This document shows positions 4,794 through 6,493 of a DNA stretch of 6,493 nt, one piece after another. The notes under the pieces were generated by a model. The model saw only the letters and a list, made by a program, of their open reading frames with translations, was not told the origin of the DNA and made no database searches. This DNA comes from Desulfurococcales archaeon (lineage in GTDB: Archaea > Thermoproteota > Thermoprotei_A > Sulfolobales > Acidilobaceae), in contig WAOU01000015.1 of assembly GCA_015521095.1 (NCBI GenBank), positions 1 through 6,493 of the forward strand, given 5' to 3'. The position numbers were made by a program, and so were the translations under genes. Numbering within the stretch: the first letter of the stretch is position 1; each line of letters opens with the position of its first letter.

Positions 4794-5819
4794 ATGAATC
4801 TATCTATCGATAGAGACCGAGCTAGAAGAGCCTGGAAAAAACTGCTTATTGGTCTACTGTTGCTTTCGGTGTTGTCTGCAGGATCCCTGATGCATATTGT
4901 GGGCGGTCCAGGAAACCTTCTCGATATACTGCTAAGTATCAGGCTAGACGTATTATTGGCGTCGTTCAGCGTTCTGTTTATCGCCGAGATAGTTAAATCG
5001 TGGAGACTAACCCTTATAGGCAGGCTCCTAGGATTCAGGATCCCTGTCAAGGACAGTTTACTAGCTAGAATATCTGGAAGATTCGTTGGCGTACTGACCC
5101 CTGCCTATGCCGGGGCAACTCCTACACGTGCAATCATAATATCCGCGTATACAGGGCTCTCTCCAGGTAATAGCTTCGGGCTAAGCGTCTATGAGAGCAT
5201 CCTTGATAGCTTTATACCGGTGTTCTTTTCACTACTATTGTTGATTCCGCTTCTCCCAGATTCGTGGCTCTCTGTTCTAGTCGCATTATTTATTCTGGGC
5301 ATGTGGATAGGCGGGATAGGCTATGCGAGTACTGATAGGATAGAGAGCTTTCTCAGGCGAATAAATGCTCCCGAGGAACTCGTCTGCTATGTTTCAGGCC
5401 AGCGAAAACTGTTTCTGAGCGCCATAAAGAGCAGTACGAGTACAAGGATTCTCTTCCCCACTATAGCGGTGACACTTCTCTCTCATGTGATAGAAGCATA
5501 TGCTCTCTATATTGTCCTAACAGGGCACTTCTCCCTAGTCGATCCAGTCTCCTTGATAAAAGCATTCATACTACTAGAAGCCTCCTACGTCCTCACGATG
5601 AGCCCTACTCCAGGAGGAAGCGTGTTCTTCGAGTATGGGCTCTCGGACATAATGAACAGCTATAGCCTTGTGTTATGGAGGGTAGTCTTTCTCCTCTTCA
5701 GCATATTACCTGGGGCAGTAATACTGGCCGCTATAAAGTCTGTGCGCAACTATATTGAACAGGCCCTTGTTAGAGAGGTGAAAGACTGTGCGTCTAACAC
5801 AGATAACGAAGATATATGA
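4794..5819 (+). CDS. Integral membrane protein, UPF0104/lysylphosphatidylglycerol-synthase TM family (flippase-like)
   Basis: The 341-residue multi-pass protein has about seven or eight membrane segments: roughly 17-37, 50-70, a short one at 87-105, 137-154, 157-177, 220-243, 255-270 and 290-315. A basic N-terminus (RDRARRAWKK) suggests that end faces the cytoplasm. Two conserved family motifs are visible: GRFVGVLTPAYAGATPTRA (95-113), with the usual T-P...G...RA pattern, and PTPGGSVFFEYGL (271-283), matching the family's P.G.G..E block. The family is the membrane half of bacterial MprF, and stand-alone archaeal members are thought to move or bind lipid-linked molecules; the substrate here cannot be told. 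There is no soluble aminoacyl-transferase domain, so it is not a full MprF. ATG at 4794 has GGTGAT (4783-4788) 5 bases upstream. Its 3' end overlaps the TatD-like gene by 32 bases, so the two are probably one operon. Confidence 0.82.
   Translation: MNLSIDRDRARRAWKKLLIGLLLLSVLSAGSLMHIVGGPGNLLDILLSIRLDVLLASFSVLFIAEIVKSWRLTLIGRLLGFRIPVKDSLLARISGRFVGVLTPAYAGATPTRAIIISAYTGLSPGNSFGLSVYESILDSFIPVFFSLLLLIPLLPDSWLSVLVALFILGMWIGGIGYASTDRIESFLRRINAPEELVCYVSGQRKLFLSAIKSSTSTRILFPTIAVTLLSHVIEAYALYIVLTGHFSLVDPVSLIKAFILLEASYVLTMSPTPGGSVFFEYGLSDIMNSYSLVLWRVVFLLFSILPGAVILAAIKSVRNYIEQALVREVKDCASNTDNEDI
5776..5781 (+). promoter_or_regulatory. Shine-Dalgarno site deciding the GTG start of the TatD-like gene
   Basis: AGGTGA, within GAGAGGTGAAAG, lies 6 bases before GTG at 5788-5790 and inside the end of the membrane-protein gene. 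The TGA in it (5779-5781) is an in-frame stop for the TatD-like frame, so nothing upstream can be used. The only rival start is ATG at 5821, which would cut into the first beta strand. Confidence 0.65.
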
Positions 5820-6493
5820 TATGCATTGTCACGCATACGAATTTGATTCAGATGAAATCATAGAAATCCTCGAGAAGACCCCGAGCCTTAAAATAGTGGC
5901 TGTCTCGGACGATCTCGAGAGCTTCCATAAAACGCTAGAACTCCACGACATCTTTCCAGAAAAAATAATCCCATGTGCAGGCTTCCATCCCTGGAATGTA
6001 GGAAAACTAAGCCTCCACGAGGTAGAAGAGGTTATCCGCCATGCCTATAAGTATGGCATACACTGTATAGGCGAGGTTGGTCTCGACAAAAAATTCGTTG
6101 ACCTCAACACGTGGCCTACACAACAAGCCGTATTTACTAGGTTTCTCCAGGTTGCTAAAGAGCTAGATGCCTATGTAACTGTACACAGCCCGTACGCGTG
6201 GAGAGAAGCTTTGACGTTAATGGTCGAATTGGGCGTCGAGAAAGCTATGTTCCACTGGTATACGGGGCCTTTGAACCTAATAGACGAGATTGCATCGTCG
6301 GGCTACTATATAAGTATAAACCCGGCCTTGAAGATCCAGTCAAAACATCGCAGGGTAGCGGAATATACGCCTCTGGAACATATGGTCTTTGAAAGCGACG
6401 GCCCCTATAATTATAGAGGGCTCAGGTTATCTCCCATAATGATACATGAAACAATAGAGGAAATCGCGTCACTAAAGAAGGTATCCGTCGATA
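5788..6493 (+). CDS. TatD-family metal-dependent hydrolase (partial, cut at the right edge)
   Basis: The visible 235 residues cover almost the whole TIM-barrel hydrolase, since family members are about 250-260 long. TatD proteins are cytoplasmic, metal-dependent phosphoesterases, several of them with DNase activity. Motifs in order: MHCH with metal ligands His13 and His15, GFHPW (65-69), GEVGLD with Glu96, VHSPYAW with His133, FHWYTG with His156, and ESDGPY with Asp204. All expected metal ligands are present. Small deviations are SPY where SR is common after the His, and SDGPY for TDAP. The GTG start at 5788 overlaps the membrane-protein gene by 32 bases in another frame and has a strong ribosome site, which implies translational coupling. 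The spacing from start to HxH (12 residues) is slightly longer than usual. The physiological substrate cannot be read from the sequence, and any link to the membrane protein is only by operon. Confidence 0.9.
   Translation, partial: MRLTQITKIYDMHCHAYEFDSDEIIEILEKTPSLKIVAVSDDLESFHKTLELHDIFPEKIIPCAGFHPWNVGKLSLHEVEEVIRHAYKYGIHCIGEVGLDKKFVDLNTWPTQQAVFTRFLQVAKELDAYVTVHSPYAWREALTLMVELGVEKAMFHWYTGPLNLIDEIASSGYYISINPALKIQSKHRRVAEYTPLEHMVFESDGPYNYRGLRLSPIMIHETIEEIASLKKVSVD

Noticed and set aside
4766..5050. 94-codon minus-strand frame
   Set aside because: It is antisense to the membrane-protein start and its ribosome site, with no supporting signals.
6198..6392. 64-codon plus-strand frame
   Set aside because: It lies inside the TatD-like gene in another frame; the TatD motifs are in the frame that starts at 5788.

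Overview
The window looks like chromosome from a hyperthermophilic crenarchaeon, probably of the Desulfurococcales/Pyrodictiaceae type. This is inferred from gene content and signals, not from a search. The evidence is a fused 3-hydroxyacyl-CoA dehydrogenase/enoyl-CoA hydratase, a NurA/HerA-type pair, AT-rich TATA-like boxes, Shine-Dalgarno motifs of the GAGGTGA type, GTG and TTG starts, and heavy use of ATA, CTA and AGG/AGA codons.

Left part, minus strand (1-1846): a 534-residue protein with the layout of the NurA 5'-3' nuclease. It is followed 14 bases downstream by the N-terminus of a HerA-like ATPase that runs off the left edge. HerA is the hexameric translocase that normally works with NurA in DNA end processing. 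By my reading, three of the five residues needed for NurA catalysis are replaced in this copy, and its middle is much longer than usual. The pair may therefore be a diverged or non-nucleolytic version. No Mre11 or Rad50 gene lies next to it on the visible side.

Centre, minus strand (2013-4034): a bifunctional crotonyl-CoA hydratase/3-hydroxybutyryl-CoA dehydrogenase with two tandem C-terminal dehydrogenase domains and intact catalytic residues in both halves. In Crenarchaeota this enzyme serves the 4-hydroxybutyrate part of autotrophic CO2 fixation and/or beta-oxidation-like chemistry. Transcribed away from it, across a 181-base region with two promoter-like boxes and small dyads, is a 91-residue protein that I do not recognise (4216-4491).

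Right part, plus strand: a 302-base gap (4492-4793) holds a likely terminator, two inverted repeats and possibly a tiny leader ORF. It is followed by an integral membrane protein of the UPF0104/lysylphosphatidylglycerol-synthase-TM (flippase-like) family (4794-5819). A TatD-family metal-dependent hydrolase (5788-end, cut by the window) overlaps it by 32 bases, and the two look co-transcribed.

Most of the window is ordinary crenarchaeal chromosome. The part most worth a second look is the degenerate NurA beside a HerA-like ATPase. Second is the set of short dyad motifs that recur on both sides of the unknown small gene.
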